15,427 nucleotides of DNA from Aureococcus anophagefferens (lineage: Eukaryota > Sar > Pelagophyceae > Pelagomonadales > Pelagomonadaceae). The notes below the pieces were generated by a model, which searched no databases, was not told the DNA's origin, and saw nothing but the letters and a program-made list of their open reading frames with translations. The stretch spans positions 494,719 through 510,145 of the forward strand of contig NW_008705582.1 of the NCBI RefSeq assembly GCF_000186865.1. Reading direction: 5' to 3'. Both the position numbers and the translations under genes were made by a program. Positions 1 through 7,023 of this stretch are shown one piece after another (position 1 is the first letter of the stretch; each line of letters opens with the position of its first letter).

Positions 1-1
1 T

Positions 2-14
2 GGGGGGGGGGGGG
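2..14. repeat. Poly-G run at window edge
   Basis: Thirteen consecutive G bases start at position 2. Such a run at the edge of a window could be a genuine homopolymer or a sequencing or assembly artefact at a contig end. Shorter G runs occur inside the window (near 6145 and 6914-6921), so G runs are not confined to the edge. The remaining sequence up to 224 shows no gene I can support. Confidence 0.6.
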
Positions 15-212
15 CATCACAGGCCAATTCGGGGTTCCGGGCTTGCAAGGTCGCCTCGGCGCGCTGGGTCTTAGCTCAACCTGCTTTGGCGTGGTCTGCC
101 TGAAGCGCAAAATAGACCCGCCACTCCAGTTTGCATTCCTGGTTTGTCCCGCTCGCGCTGCGGCCGCCCTGGGGTCACCCGCATTGGCCCCTTTTGTAGA
201 CCGGGATAATGC

Positions 213-277
213 GTACGCAGATATCTACTTTGAAGTTTTTGAAAGTGTAACGGTCACTGTACACGGGTACGCAGATA
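213..277. repeat. Short direct repeat GTACGCAGATA
   Basis: The 11-mer GTACGCAGATA occurs at 213-223 and again at 267-277, 54 bp apart, and each copy is followed by a CTTTGA/CTCAAAGTA-like stretch. It straddles the stop codon of the RRM-protein frame. It may be a remnant of a small local duplication; no function can be assigned. Confidence 0.4.
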
Positions 278-1730
278 CACTCAAAGTAGTCGTGCACACT
301 TCTGCCTTGACTTTGACACGCCTCGTTGTATAACGCATGCTAGAGCCAGCAAGGTCCTTGTTTCGGTTCTCTACTCCGTACGTCCCGGCAGCGCGTTTTT
401 TAAACTCCCGTGTGGTGCAAGGTTGATGGCCGAATTGGTATGAGTGCATCTCATAATTGGCAAAGGGGCGTTCCTTTAATGTTGAGTGCCAGGGCGCTGC
501 ATGTCCTTTGTGTGCATTTGCTTGGGCCTTTGAGAGCGCAGAGATGGCCCCACCACGCCCTGTGATGGCCAATTCGCGTACACCAGCAGCCCGCCGTGCG
601 AGCTGCACTGATGCAAATGCAATTACTGCACTCCGTGAGGTGGAATTGAAATTTGGGTAGAAAGACACGTTGGTCACACCACCGCGCACTCCTCCAAGCG
701 CTCCACGGATATGATCCTCCTTGGCGTCAGGGGGAATTCCAGTAATGCGAAGTTCCGAAGAGGCTTCGATGATGTGTTCACCGATTGCCTGCTCTGCAGC
801 CACCTTGGACTCAAAGGAAACAATAGCCGAGCGATATAGCGCACTAGTATCACATACCTCGGTCGCCGAAAGCACTTTCCCCCAGCGACTGCAAATGCGG
901 CGCAAGGTCGTTGTATCACTGTCCCTTGGGATCGGAGAAACCAAGACACTAGTGAAGAGGGTGCACTTGTTCGCGTGTGCCGCACGTTGCGCGTGATCGG
1001 GGCAGTGGAAACGAACAGTAAACGTTCGCTCGCCGAGGGAAATTTTGCCAGCTTCAATGGCGCTTATGGCGCCAAAGCCCTGTAAAAGCTCCTTGATTGC
1101 TGCTTCATTTGTTCCACGTGGTGCACCCTTGACCAGCACCTCACGTGCTGCTGGCCCCTGGATGCGGTCACACACTGGCTGATAATTATAGTCTACATCC
1201 TCTTCGCGGTGTGCAACCTTTTGCATCCACGCAAGGGCTCTTGAGCGTTCACGCGCAGAACGCACGCGCACTGATTTCTGGTATTTCGATTCATCGTAAA
1301 TGGGAGCACGTCGCGGAAGTGTTTTTGTCAGCATTGGCCGGGCGAATTCATCTTGCTGCTTGGGCGCGGGCACGTGACAAGAATGCGGCGCAGAGTGTGG
1401 CCTCAATCGCAGGAACTGCGTCGAATCGGAATTCTCTTTTCCACATTTCTTTTGCAGCAGCGCATTGACATACTTATGGTATTCGTCTTCAGAGATGTGT
1501 CCCTTATTGAACTCGCGTCCCGCCGCAGCTAGCCGCCTGTGGAGCTCCTCCTTGTCTTTCGGGCCGAGGCTGCCTGAAAATGACCTTGTGCCAAGCCCAC
1601 GGATCGACTTGAGAAACCAGTCTTCGGACCTTTTTGACGACGACTTGGGCGTCCGGGAAGATGCGCATGGCTGCATGAACAGGAGTGACTTCGCATATAC
1701 GAAATCAGACGACCAATCACTGCGGTACAT
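225..1730 (-). CDS. Putative RNA-binding protein with three RRM-like domains
   Basis: The 501-residue reading frame opens with ATG at 1730 and ends with TAG at 225. Three consecutive RRM-like units are visible. The first, at about residues 197-260, has a beta-1 strand (VLVKGAPRG) and an RNP1-like strand (RTFTVRF). The second, at about 261-320, has VLVSPIP and YRSAIVSF. The third, at about 326-385, has LRITGIP and SRSAVIAF. Each ends with the helix that usually follows RNP1 (for example AAEQAI and LARRAA). RNP1 aromatic residues are only partly kept, so RNA contacts may be reduced. The N-terminal third is basic and Ser/Arg-rich, with a short charged helical segment near 57-95 resembling a SHOCT-like hairpin. 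The last 35 or so residues are low-quality sequence and may not be translated as shown. RRM proteins act in mRNA processing, transport or translation; no specific orthologue is recognised. No intron is evident. The gene points away from the GC-rich island on its 5' side. Confidence 0.75.
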   Translation of the reverse strand: MYRSDWSSDFVYAKSLLFMQPCASSRTPKSSSKRSEDWFLKSIRGLGTRSFSGSLGPKDKEELHRRLAAAGREFNKGHISEDEYHKYVNALLQKKCGKENSDSTQFLRLRPHSAPHSCHVPAPKQQDEFARPMLTKTLPRRAPIYDESKYQKSVRVRSARERSRALAWMQKVAHREEDVDYNYQPVCDRIQGPAAREVLVKGAPRGTNEAAIKELLQGFGAISAIEAGKISLGERTFTVRFHCPDHAQRAAHANKCTLFTSVLVSPIPRDSDTTTLRRICSRWGKVLSATEVCDTSALYRSAIVSFESKVAAEQAIGEHIIEASSELRITGIPPDAKEDHIRGALGGVRGGVTNVSFYPNFNSTSRSAVIAFASVQLARRAAGVRELAITGRGGAISALSKAQANAHKGHAAPWHSTLKERPFANYEMHSYQFGHQPCTTREFKKRAAGTYGVENRNKDLAGSSMRYTTRRVKVKAEVCTTTLSVSAYPCTVTVTLSKTSK

Positions 1731-1974
1731 GGTAACTGGTTAACGGCCTGTAGCGAGGTCTGAATTATTAAACCGGCCTCAACAATAACTTGAAGGAGAA
1801 AAGGCTCGTTGGGCTCTGACCACTGTTGCCCGCAGAGAATCTAGCACAGTTAGGTGGGGTAGCGACTAATTCATAGAGGGGGATAATGGTGTTCACAACC
1901 CCGAACTCTTGAGGGGAAATGGCAGTGTCCCTGACCTAGACTGCCAGTCACGGTGAAAATGGAGAGGTGAGATG
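1731..1974. other. Upstream region of the RRM-protein gene
   Basis: This stretch of ordinary base composition lies between the minus-strand ATG of the RRM gene and the left edge of the GC-rich island, and presumably holds that gene's promoter. No TATA box is convincing. It includes a hairpin with 7-bp arms (TGGCAGT at 1920-1926 and ACTGCCA at 1940-1946), close to where the base composition changes. Confidence 0.3.
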
Positions 1975-1980
1975 GGGCTG

Positions 1981-2343
1981 CTAGTTGACGTAGGCTTGGA
2001 GCTGCGCGCAGACGTCGTCGCCGAGCGTTGCGAAGTCGACCGTGAGCTCGTCGCCGATCATCATGATGGCGATCTCGCACGACGACCCGAAGGCGATGTG
2101 CACGACGTCGATCGGCGGCACCCCTGCGTGCGGAGCGGGGTGGTACATCTTACGCAACGTAAATGGCCTACCCAAGCCGTCACACCGACGTCGCACCCAA
2201 AACCAAGGGGCGTATCCAGCGCCATCGATGGTGGCGCGCGTCGCGGCCACAGACTTGTACGCCGCGGCGGCCCCGCGGAGACGAGGCCCGGGGCCCGCGC
2301 GGTGGAATTTGGTCGACGCCAGAACCACCTCCGATGGGGGCAC
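1981..2343 (-). pseudogene. 3' fragment of a GC-rich gene, function uncertain
   Basis: The last 48 or so codons of this frame (about 1981-2125, ending in TAG) have almost exclusively G or C third positions and a credible amphipathic composition (GVPPIDVVHIAFGSS, then CEIAIMMIGDELTVDF, then a C-terminal helix ending QAYVN). Upstream of about 2125 the codon bias disappears, so only the 3' end looks like genuine coding sequence. A GTAAGA donor and CGCAG acceptor surround the transition, so a short intron is possible as well as truncation. The beta-strand, helix and tail pattern is reminiscent of the C-terminus of WS/DGAT-type acyltransferases, but this is a weak impression and not an identification. 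It ends about 560 bp from, and in opposite orientation to, the transposase. Confidence 0.3.
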
Positions 2344-2541
2344 CGACGGTCAGGCTTACGCCTAGGGGTCATGGAAGGCCACTCCGACCACCAGAGCGGG
2401 CTGCCGTGCGTCGAAAGCTTGGGCTCAGAGGTCTCCGCTCCCGGCCCGCGCGTCACGGTACGTGTTTTTGGGCTGCTCCCTCGATGCACCTCGAGGCCGT
2501 GCCGAGCGGAAGCGCCTTGGGCGCCGGCCACGCGCCGGCCG

Positions 2542-3621
2542 ATGGCGCTCCGCTACGGCGCGAGACGCCGCCGCCGGAACGCCGTCGCCTACGGCAAGCA
2601 CGGCAAGGTGCTGCGCTGGATGATCGTGCGCCTGATGATCGACTACGACTGGAAGGCGCCGCAAATCGAGCGGCACTTGTCTGTGCAAGGCCGGTTCCGC
2701 ACCATCAGCGTCGCGACGATCCGTCGGATCGTCAAGATCTGGCGCGAGACGGGCGACGTCGCGACGCCCCGGGAGGGGACGCGCCGGCGACAGGGCTCGA
2801 TGCTACCACAGCACTGGCAGGAGCTCCGCACCGCGCTCCACTACTCCCCGGATTTATTCCTGGACGAGATGAAGACTGTGCTGTGGCTCGCGTTCGAGGT
2901 GCGCTACTCCATCGGCGTCATCCTCGCCACGATGAAAAGGCACGGATACACGCGGCGGGTGCTCAAGCAGCTCGCAGAGAGGCGCGACGCCGAGGAGGAG
3001 CGCACCTTCATCGACGTGTACTCCTCCCTGCCCGGCGAGTACTTCGTCTTCGTCGACGAGACGCGCAAGGACCCGCGGGGCCTCCACCGCAAGTTCGGCT
3101 ACGGCCTCGTCGGCACGCGGACCTCCGTCACCTCCTCGTTCCAGCGGTCGTCGTCGTACTCGGCGACGGGCGTCCTGTCCCTGCAGGGCATGATCGGCTA
3201 CCACATCACGGCCGCCAAGGGCGTCAGCGCGCTGCAGTTCCTGTTCGTCCTCGCCGAGGTCATCCTGCCCCTCATGAGCCCCTTCCCGGGGCCCAACTCG
3301 GTCCTCGTCCTCGACAACGCGCCCGTGCACCACTCCCGCTACGTGCGGCCCATGTGCGAGGCCTACGGCGTCCGCCTCGTCTACCTCCCCCCCTACGCGA
3401 ACAACCTCAACCCCATCGAGGAGGCCTTCGCTCAGACCAAGGCCTGGCTCATCCGCTACCGCGACGTCGCCAGCTCCGAACCCGAGTGGGCCCTCGGCCG
3501 CGCCCTCGAGAGCGTCAGCGCCGCCGACGCCCGCGGCTACTTCGCGCACGCGGGCTACGACGTCCCGGAGCTCCACCCCGCCCAGGAGCTCGCCGCGGAA
3601 TTCGGCCTCGACTTCTCCTAA
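2542..3621 (+). CDS. IS630/Tc1-mariner superfamily transposase (DD34E)
   Basis: The protein is about 359 residues, a normal length for the family. It would catalyse cut-and-paste transposition of its element. The N-terminus is basic with a helix-turn-helix region (about residues 15-75, including APQIERHL and VATIRRIVKIW), followed by a second helical DNA-binding segment. The catalytic DDE_3 domain shows Asp172 in FVFVDET, Asp258 in VLVLDNAPVHH and Glu293 in NNLNPIEEAF, with 34 residues between the second Asp and the Glu. The ATG at 2542 is chosen because the frame extends upstream to 1972 only as unconserved sequence that loses the codon bias. No frameshift or stop interrupts the gene, so it may be recent and functional. 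Third codon positions are almost all G or C, unlike the neighbouring host genes. Terminal inverted repeats were looked for and not found. Superfamily assignment is firm; IS630-like versus eukaryotic Tc1-like cannot be settled from this view. Confidence 0.9.
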   Translation: MALRYGARRRRRNAVAYGKHGKVLRWMIVRLMIDYDWKAPQIERHLSVQGRFRTISVATIRRIVKIWRETGDVATPREGTRRRQGSMLPQHWQELRTALHYSPDLFLDEMKTVLWLAFEVRYSIGVILATMKRHGYTRRVLKQLAERRDAEEERTFIDVYSSLPGEYFVFVDETRKDPRGLHRKFGYGLVGTRTSVTSSFQRSSSYSATGVLSLQGMIGYHITAAKGVSALQFLFVLAEVILPLMSPFPGPNSVLVLDNAPVHHSRYVRPMCEAYGVRLVYLPPYANNLNPIEEAFAQTKAWLIRYRDVASSEPEWALGRALESVSAADARGYFAHAGYDVPELHPAQELAAEFGLDFS

Positions 3622-3754
3622 ATATCCGCTGTGCTGAAGCTCGCGCGCGCGCGGCCGCACGGTCCAGGTCCCGCGCCCGGCGCGGCGCCAGGTCCCCGGC
3701 CGCGGCCTCGGGCGCGCGGGCCCGCGGCGGCGCCGCGCCGCCGTCGGCCTCGCG

Positions 3755-4060
3755 GGACCGCGCGCCGCGCACCGCGCGACGCCGGAGGTCTTCGCGAGCG
3801 CGCCCCGGCGGCCGTCCGCCGGGACGCGGGCGGCGGCGACGCCCTCGATGCCGACGAGCGCCGCGTAGAGGCTGCCGCGCCGCGCCCGGCTCCCCGCAGG
3901 CCCCGCGAACGCGCGCCGGAGATCCCGGCGCGGCGGGAGCGCGAGGCGCTACCGGTCGCGGTCGCGCGGCGCCTCGGCGGCCCGAGCGTCTCGCGGCCGC
4001 CGCGACGCCCTCGAGGAAGGCGGGCTTCGACTCGGGCCAGCCGACGCGGCGCGGCGCAGC
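3755..4060 (-). pseudogene. Frameshifted relic of a GC-rich coding sequence
   Basis: In this very GC-rich stretch most frames are open by composition alone, so length is no evidence. Two minus-strand segments nevertheless read like protein with complete G/C third positions. One, near 3990-4060, contains RVGWPESKPAFLEGVAAA. The other, in a different frame near 3760-3910, contains GSLYAALVGIEGVAAARV. They would have to be joined by a frameshift or splice. The YAALVG stretch faintly recalls the N-terminal domain of exosome Csl4-type proteins, but I do not claim it. The segment lies immediately 3' of the transposase in opposite orientation. Confidence 0.2.
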
Positions 4061-4170
4061 GATGCCGGCTCGTCCGGCCTGGGCTGGGTCGTCGCGGCCT
4101 CGGCCGGAGACGTCGCCGCCGGGCCGCCGGCCCGGAGCTTTGGACGGCGTCTGGAGGGCAGAGAGGCGAA

Positions 4171-4680
4171 TGTTGAAAAATCTCACGACATTGCTCGGCC
4201 GTCGATCGATTGCTCGGTCCATCGATTGATTGGTCGCCGATTGCCCCAACGCTCATTTTAGCAATCGAAGTGCTGTACCATCTGTACCGTAGAGCTACAG
4301 CTGTAGCCAATTTGCATCAGACCCACTACTGGACTGCTGGGGACATCACTCAATTCAGGGAAGAGCGACGCCCGCCTCGTCGTGTGGGTGCGAGTTGTAA
4401 GGTGTTGGAAGTGCCGCCGTAAACAGGCCACCTGATATGGAGGAAAAAGCTGCTCACGACAGCCGCGAATTTCTGCGATTGACTTATACGAACTGGGCCA
4501 AACAAACACGATGAGGTCGACGAGAGCGACACATTTCAGCTCACAATTAGGAGAGTGCCAACAGATTCTTCCGAGCATGGTCACAGCCTATCTATTTCAG
4601 GGCTGCAAAAGGACGCAGTTCGAAGCCAGTGCAATGGGAAACTCCCAGGTCGCACTAATGATATCTCCCCGTCGTCGGAA
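4171..4680. other. Region 5' of the cold-shock-domain gene
   Basis: Base composition returns to normal here. The left end has an imperfect short repeat around CGATCGATTG (about 4200-4240). From 4483 the reading frame of the downstream cold-shock gene is open without an ATG until 4681, so part of this stretch may be translated from an upstream exon joined by splicing. Possible 3' splice sites (for example TTTCAG near 4534-4539) exist, but I cannot pick an upstream exon with confidence. Confidence 0.3.
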
Positions 4681-5532
4681 ATGCCAGGCTCATCATCGAT
4701 AGATATGCTCGATAAAGCTTACCGCGGTCCCGCTGGCGGCCTTGTAGGCTCAACGGTCCGGGTATCTGGGATGCTGCGTTCAGACCTCAATGATCGTGAA
4801 GGCTTTGCGGAGGCTTTCAATACGGCCATAAATCGCTACAAAGTCAGATTCTCCTGTGGTGAGTCAAGGCAGCTCCTAGCGTCGCAGCTGATCCAAGTCA
4901 ATGACCTTGGTACAGATGCCAAGCAAGCTATTGGTTGTTCGCCCCCAGCCATGGTTCCTCTTTCACAACCAAAATTTTCAGCCACGAAGCGATGGCCACC
5001 ACCGCCTCGCATCTCTAGAATATATGTAGCCCCATCACAGAATCTGCAGCAAGCCAAGATTCCAATGGAATTGCCCGTCCCAGACCCCAAGGACCTTCTG
5101 GCCAATACCCATGTCTTTAAGGATGAAGGACGGGCCAAGACGCCACAAATGTGTGGTGATCATACTCTTGAAGAGTATATGGGGGACGAGGGTAGCGGTG
5201 AGCGGTTGGCTGGGACGCTCTTGTGGTTTGATCAGACAAAGCAATATGGTTTCATTTCGCCAGAGAATGGCCACGACAATTATTTTCTCCATGGTATAGA
5301 CATTTATGATCAGGTCCACAAAGGACAGAAGGTTCAGTTTGAACATGGAACCGATGTCTCTGGACGAAAAAAAGCCTGCATGGTGACGCCCTGGGGCTGT
5401 GCCACGCGCAACAGTCCTTGCGATCAAACACGATACTCATCGTCTGGATATTTTTTACACCTGGTGGACAAGCAGATGGAAAGTATACCACGAACTATAA
5501 GCGAATACTATGCAATTCACCGAACGGTGTGA
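4681..5532 (+). CDS. Cold-shock-domain protein with N-terminal SH3-like module
   Basis: The frame from the first in-frame ATG (4681) encodes 283 residues; it is open back to 4483, so a longer or spliced N-terminus is possible. Residues about 19-74 match a small beta-rich module frequent in algal and protist proteins (GLVGSTVRVSGM, SDLNDREGF, then NRYKVRF and a closing strand). Residues about 176-239 form a cold-shock domain: GTLLWFDQTKQYGFISPENG carries the RNP1-like motif (QYGFIS), followed by NYFLHGIDI as the RNP2-like strand and GQKVQFEHG. Cold-shock domains bind single-stranded RNA or DNA and commonly act in mRNA stability or translation. The aromatic residues of RNP1 and RNP2 (Trp, Phe, Tyr) are kept. 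The linker is Pro-rich and probably disordered. The final 40 residues match nothing known to me. A splice just before the stop may replace the last two codons with a further exon (see 5621-5701). Confidence 0.75.
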   Translation: MPGSSSIDMLDKAYRGPAGGLVGSTVRVSGMLRSDLNDREGFAEAFNTAINRYKVRFSCGESRQLLASQLIQVNDLGTDAKQAIGCSPPAMVPLSQPKFSATKRWPPPPRISRIYVAPSQNLQQAKIPMELPVPDPKDLLANTHVFKDEGRAKTPQMCGDHTLEEYMGDEGSGERLAGTLLWFDQTKQYGFISPENGHDNYFLHGIDIYDQVHKGQKVQFEHGTDVSGRKKACMVTPWGCATRNSPCDQTRYSSSGYFLHLVDKQMESIPRTISEYYAIHRTV

Positions 5533-5620
5533 AAAGAACGAGAAAGGATCATTCAACTTCCGCATACCTCCATGCTGATTTCTTGCCAACAGGTTTGCGT
5601 CTAACTATTGCCATTTGCAG

Positions 5621-5701
5621 GCGATGCAGCTTGCTCCTGTTCATCGTGAGATATATCAAACAAACTTGCCTATATATTACTGGGCGCATGCAAGTATGTA
5701 A
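5621..5701 (+). other. Candidate 3' terminal exon of the cold-shock gene
   Basis: After a clear 3' splice site (CCATTTGCAG ending at 5620) a 26-codon frame reads as credible protein (beginning AMQLAPVHREIYQ and ending YYWAHASM) and stops with TAA at 5699-5701. A possible donor, ACG|GTGTGA, sits at 5526/5527 just before the TGA of the upstream frame. Joining them preserves the frame across a 94-nt intron. That intron is longer than the 47-56 nt introns seen elsewhere, and the donor is not ideal, so this is a proposal only. Confidence 0.35.
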
Positions 5702-6344
5702 GCATTTATCCCAGCGCACCTGGAAGAAGGGAATAGCATCGTCGGTGTTTTGCGCTTCGTTTGCGCCTGCTACTATTTTGGGTTTTGTCTCTACTCTAGG
5801 TGTCTGTGCTCTGTCTTGATCTATCGCCGGCCATCAGAATGCGAGTGTGGTGCAATCTGAAATACACTTGGCGATTCTACCTAACCAGACTTGCAGAACA
5901 GACTCAGCATAGCTTCGTCCGCCGCGACGGGGTACAAGGGAATATACGATAGGACGGAGTTCTCCGCACGGAGTTCTCGGATTGGAGACTTATCCTCATT
6001 GCAGGACCCAGCCCGTGGGAAATTCGACGCGTTCTAGTTTTGGGGCCGCCCGCCCCCCCGGCGCCTGAATAAAGCCCCCAGCCGCCGACCCCAAAATTTG
6101 GGGGGCGTTTCGGGTTCCCTGGGGTCCCGCCTGGGTCCCGCCCGGCGCAGGGGGGGGTTTCTGGGGGAGGTTCTGCCGCTGGCGGCGGCCGCGGGGCCGC
6201 CCGCGGGGCCTGGAGCAAAAGAGTGGGCGGAACGAGCTCCATCCAGCCCCGGGGGCCATGTTGAAGTGGACAGCTACCCAGAGAGTCCGAGCTCGCGTAA
6301 ATAAGCGTAGGTTCAGATTGAAACCGCCGGGCTGTTGGGGAAAG
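5702..6344. other. Intergenic stretch with GC-rich block
   Basis: No gene is supported here. The first 300 bases are AT-rich. A block at about 6040-6215 is very GC-rich with runs of C and G and a palindromic CCCCAAAATTTGGGG near 6089-6103. An AATAAA lies at 6068-6073 on the plus strand, far from the stop codon of the upstream gene. The open frames over the GC-rich block on both strands look compositional. The stretch adjoins the inverted LTR copy, so part of it may be remnant mobile-element sequence. Confidence 0.35.
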
Positions 6345-6608
6345 TGATAAACGGCGACTATCGAGGTCAGAACGCGAGTGTGATTAAGCACAATCAAAGT
6401 GCGCTTGGCGATAAGCCAGCTACCTAGGGAGCCTACATTCCGCTCCTTGGGCTATGCTACCCTAACTCGGGACTATGCTATCCTCCCTATGCTGGGGCGC
6501 TTATACTGGCCTATATGCTGGCTATGCTAACTTGAAGTCTGCCTTATACTGGCTATGCTCATGCTATACTAAGCTGGTGCTTCATACTAGCATACTCGGA
6601 TTCTAACA
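6345..6608 (-). mobile_element. LTR copy in minus orientation, no target duplication
   Basis: Read on the minus strand this 264-bp segment begins TGTTAGAATCC and ends GTTTATCA, with the same ends and, by eye, about 90% identity to the solo LTR at 10371-10619 apart from small indels. The interior is rich in AGCATA and GTATAAG motifs. The five bases flanking it (GAAAG on the left, CGGTA on the right) do not match, so this copy was either rearranged after insertion or is one end of a larger element whose internal part is lost. No gag, protease, integrase or reverse-transcriptase reading frame lies beside it. A primer binding site could not be recognised. Confidence 0.8.
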
Positions 6609-7023
6609 CGGTATATACTTTTTCTTTTCCGTATCCATTGGTAAAGTTTGTGTTGTGATTTGGTGATCCGTTCGGCTTGCAGGTTTTCCGATAGACGCGT
6701 TGCGTTATCTTGGATGATGCTTGATGCTATGTCCTGTCCATGTCCTGGCTGGACGCCTCCAGGGGCCAGAGAGAGTTGGCGAAGCCAGCGGCATTGCTGT
6801 TTCCCCCGGAGGCGGGAATTAAGTCCCTGAGTGCCGTTATATATGCGGCCATTGCTAGTCGGCCCAGCGGTCGGCCCATTCCGGGGCGCTATTCCGCGGC
6901 ACTTAAGAAAACCGGGGGGGGCGCGGGGAGGCCAGTACTTGAAATTGCCAACATCCCCGCGTCCAGGTATTTATTACGCTTGAAGGGGTCACGATAAAGA
7001 TGATCCAGTGGAGGCAGTCCCTG
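6609..7023. other. 3' flank of the KCS gene
   Basis: The stretch lies between the LTR copy and the KCS stop codon and presumably includes the KCS 3' UTR. It contains a pyrimidine tract (CTTTTTCTTTTCC) at its left end and a run of eight G at 6914-6921. I see no gene. Short open frames here have no protein-like composition that continues across the region. Confidence 0.35.
6970..6975 (-). promoter_or_regulatory. Candidate polyadenylation signal for KCS
   Basis: On the minus strand AATAAA begins about 49 nt downstream of the KCS TAG. The distance is typical of a short 3' UTR. A canonical hexamer is not required in all protists, so this is suggestive only. Confidence 0.4.

Larger units (their letters stand above)
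1975..4170. other. GC-rich island carrying a transposase and coding relics
   Basis: Base composition rises sharply near 1975 and falls back near 4165-4170, where AT-rich sequence (TTGAAAAATCTC) resumes. The interior, especially 3640-4140, is dominated by C and G. Within it are an intact transposase (2542-3621) and two stretches on the minus strand with near-complete G/C at third codon positions (about 1981-2125 and 3755-4060). Neighbouring genes do not show this codon bias. I could not find terminal inverted repeats or a target-site duplication at the edges, so the island boundaries are only approximate. It could be a transposon insertion with captured DNA, transferred DNA from a GC-rich genome, or an assembly join. 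Confidence 0.6.

Noticed and set aside
2..14. Poly-G run as a telomere
   Set aside because: There is no repeating telomeric unit, only a homopolymer at the window edge.
1972..2541. N-terminal extension of the transposase
   Set aside because: The frame is open but loses the strong third-position bias and has no family-like sequence; 359 residues from 2542 is the usual size.
2163..4229. Plus-strand 688-codon open frame
   Set aside because: It is a shadow of the transposase in another frame, prolonged by GC-rich sequence that lacks stops; its composition is Arg/Pro/Ala runs with no domain.
1710..4237. CGACCAATCA near 1710 and its complement near 4228 as terminal inverted repeats of the transposon
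   Set aside because: A 10-bp match over this distance is expected by chance, the left copy lies inside the RRM coding region, and there is no target duplication.
3515..4310. Long open frames on both strands over the GC-rich stretch
   Set aside because: At this base composition stop codons are rare in every frame, so length carries no evidence. Only two short segments look protein-like and they are reported as a relic.
4210..4422. Plus-strand 70-codon frame as first exon of the cold-shock gene
   Set aside because: Same frame class, but I found no donor/acceptor pair that joins it convincingly and no conserved motif.
5418..5819. Plus-strand 133-codon frame
   Set aside because: It overlaps the cold-shock gene out of frame and crosses the candidate intron; no motif.
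6345..6608. AGCATA-rich block as a simple microsatellite or CRISPR-like array
   Set aside because: The motif spacing is irregular and the whole block has a second copy with the same TG and CA ends, so an LTR explains it better.
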